The position numbers were made by a program, and so were the translations under genes. Below the pieces are notes generated by a model. That model was not told the DNA's origin and did not search any database. It worked only from the letters and a program-made list of their open reading frames with translations. Of a stretch of 40,278 nt of DNA, positions 38,984 to 40,278 are shown piece after piece. The stretch is from positions 1 to 40,278 of the IMG/VR virus record IMGVR_UViG_3300009609_000035. One strand, 5' to 3'. The stretch comes from a virus. Every line of letters begins with the position of its first letter. The first letter of the stretch is position 1.

Positions 38984-39925
38984 ATGAGCAACGAGATTTA
39001 TAAACGGCTGCGTCCTAAAACACTCAAAGGAGTCATCGGACAAGACGGTGCTATTACCACACTCCAAAAACTGCTCGACAAGAATAAACTTCCTAGAGCA
39101 ATTCTGATTACTGGACCTTCGGGAACTGGCAAAACTACGATTGCCAGAATCTTAAAAGATATTCTGGAATGTGGATCTTCTGACTACCAGGAAATTGATT
39201 GTGCTATGGTGGAAAGTCCAATTGACAGGATTCGCAGTTTGTCCCGGCAAATCAATCTCTGTCCGATTGACGGTCCCTGCCGCATCTTTTTCCTTGAAGA
39301 AGTTCAGTCATGGAGCAAGGCGGGATTCGCTCAGCAGGCGTTGCTCAAGATTCTGGAGGACACTCCCAGTCACGTTTACTTCTTTCTCGCCACGACAGAT
39401 GAATCGAAACTGAACAAAGCAATTCGGACACGTTGCACCGAAATTCGACTCAGTGCCTTGTCCAATCCAGCTTTGAAACGAGTTCTCCAACGAGCGATTG
39501 AAAAGGAACAATTAAAAGTTTCTGAGAGCATCGTTGATGAGATCATTGAAGTGTCAGAAGGTTCGGCTCGGAAAGCTCTTGTCATTCTTGAACAGATTGG
39601 GGAACTGAATGGGGACAAGGAACAAATTGCTGCCATTCAATCCGCGTCCGTGGACAAGGACGTGGCGATTGAACTGGCTCGTGCTTTGATTAACCCTCGG
39701 GCCGACTGGGCAGGTGTGGCAACGATTCTAAAAACAATCAAAGATGATCCTGAAGGTGTGCGTCATTTGGTCCTGGGGTATGCAAAGTCAGTTCTCTTGG
39801 GTGGGGGAGGACTGGCCCCCAGGGCCTTTAAGATCATCGACATCTTTTCGAAGAGTTTCTATGACTCGAAAGCGGCCGGCCTTGCGGCAGCCTGCTATGA
39901 AGTTGTCACCACCAAGGATCGATGA
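38984..39925 (+). CDS. clamp loader AAA+ ATPase (DnaX/RFC-like)
   Basis: 313 residues. Start IYKRLRPKTLKGVIGQDGAI matches DnaX/RFC small subunits, then Walker A TGPSGTGKTT (43-52), Walker B IFFLEEVQSW with Glu in place of the usual Asp, sensor ATTDESKLNKAIRTRCTEIR with the T/SRC element, and a lid helical domain GSARKALVILEQIGELNGDK. There is no zinc-binding knuckle. It presumably opens the phage clamp. Overlaps the following methyltransferase by ATGA. Confidence 0.8.
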   Translation: MSNEIYKRLRPKTLKGVIGQDGAITTLQKLLDKNKLPRAILITGPSGTGKTTIARILKDILECGSSDYQEIDCAMVESPIDRIRSLSRQINLCPIDGPCRIFFLEEVQSWSKAGFAQQALLKILEDTPSHVYFFLATTDESKLNKAIRTRCTEIRLSALSNPALKRVLQRAIEKEQLKVSESIVDEIIEVSEGSARKALVILEQIGELNGDKEQIAAIQSASVDKDVAIELARALINPRADWAGVATILKTIKDDPEGVRHLVLGYAKSVLLGGGGLAPRAFKIIDIFSKSFYDSKAAGLAAACYEVVTTKDR

Positions 39926-40278
39926 CAACTAATCGGCCTATGAATTGTCTCAATCTATATGCAGGGATAGGAGGCAATCGGAAGCTGTGGACGGATTGCA
40001 GGGTGACGGCTGTTGAAATAAATCCAGACATTGCAGGGGTCTACCAGCAACTTTATCCCGATGACAAGATGATTGTGGGGGACGCTCATCAATACCTATT
40101 GGAAAATTTTCACAGATTTGATTTCATTTGGTCGTCCCCTCCGTGCCAGAGTCATTCCAAGATGAGGATTTGCAACACCAAAGTCAGGGTGTTCCCAGAA
40201 TTGTCGTTGTATCAGGAGATCATTTTTTTGAAGCGATTTGTTCAGAATCCATGGGTGGTAGAAAACGTTGTCCCTTAC
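39922..40278 (+). CDS. C5-cytosine DNA methyltransferase, 5' part (runs off the window)
   Basis: 119 codons are open to the window end. Motif I is NCLNLYAGIGGNRKLW (8-23), the segment DFIWSSPPCQSHSK carries the catalytic PCQ (74-76) and WVVENV is the ENV motif (114-116). The target-recognition part is missing. The ATG at 39922 overlaps the preceding TGA. ATG 39940 (MNCLNLYAG) is an alternative. Phage C5 methyltransferases usually shield DNA from host restriction. No cognate nuclease is visible. Confidence 0.8.
   Translation, partial: MTTNRPMNCLNLYAGIGGNRKLWTDCRVTAVEINPDIAGVYQQLYPDDKMIVGDAHQYLLENFHRFDFIWSSPPCQSHSKMRICNTKVRVFPELSLYQEIIFLKRFVQNPWVVENVVPY

Overview
The window is a continuous stretch of a tailed, siphovirus-type bacteriophage (or prophage) genome. 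It has three blocks: structural and tail genes on + (1-17172), a compact recombination block on - (17169-21638), and a regulation and replication block on + (21735-40278, running off the end). Terminase, portal and most capsid genes must lie upstream of base 1. I saw no tRNA, integrase, CRISPR array or insertion sequence. The host cannot be named. Two small lipoproteins with lipoboxes and a possible spanin-like pair suggest a Gram-negative host, but this is inference.

Block 1 starts with the tail end of an unknown gene. It continues with head-completion and connector proteins, two small beta-rich structural proteins, a protein made of 24-residue repeats, an MptE-like Rossmann protein, head closure, tail completion, tail terminator and tail tube proteins. 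The two tail assembly chaperones are joined by a textbook -1 ribosomal frameshift site (A AAA AAC, 8-nt spacer, 9-bp stem). Then come the tape measure, a tail domain protein, a membrane/lysis-like cassette (two membrane proteins and a proline-rich lipoprotein), and the tail tip: a LamG-fused adhesin, a DUF1833 protein, an NlpC/P60 peptidase and a J-like tip protein. A secreted protein closes the block.

Block 2 encodes an Mre11/Rad50-type (SbcCD) system in which the Rad50/SbcC ATPase is split. The N-half carries Walker A and ends at a CPLC zinc hook. The C-half carries the signature motif and Walker B and sits at the other end of the operon. Between them are the SbcD nuclease, a 67-residue Ser-Arg/Lys/Gly/Trp dipeptide-repeat ORF, a 25-residue membrane peptide and several small proteins, mostly coupled by 4-base stop/start overlaps.

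Block 3 encodes a sigma-like factor, a HerA/FtsK-like ATPase, a SNF2 helicase, a DnaG-type primase, small Cys-rich proteins, a DnaA-domain-IV-like HTH protein, winged-helix proteins, a DnaB-like helicase, an intein-containing sliding clamp, a UDG4-exonuclease fusion, a separate family A polymerase, a clamp loader ATPase and the start of a C5-cytosine methyltransferase. The phage thus seems to bring most of its own replisome.

Regulation: the 8-mer AGATAATA stands just upstream of several start codons on both strands. A second set of TTGCAC-N16/17-TAAANT promoters also abuts start codons, which suggests leaderless or near-leaderless transcripts. Two Rho-independent terminators are clear, one of them only a few bases before the primase start. 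A structured intergenic region lies at 29558-29676.
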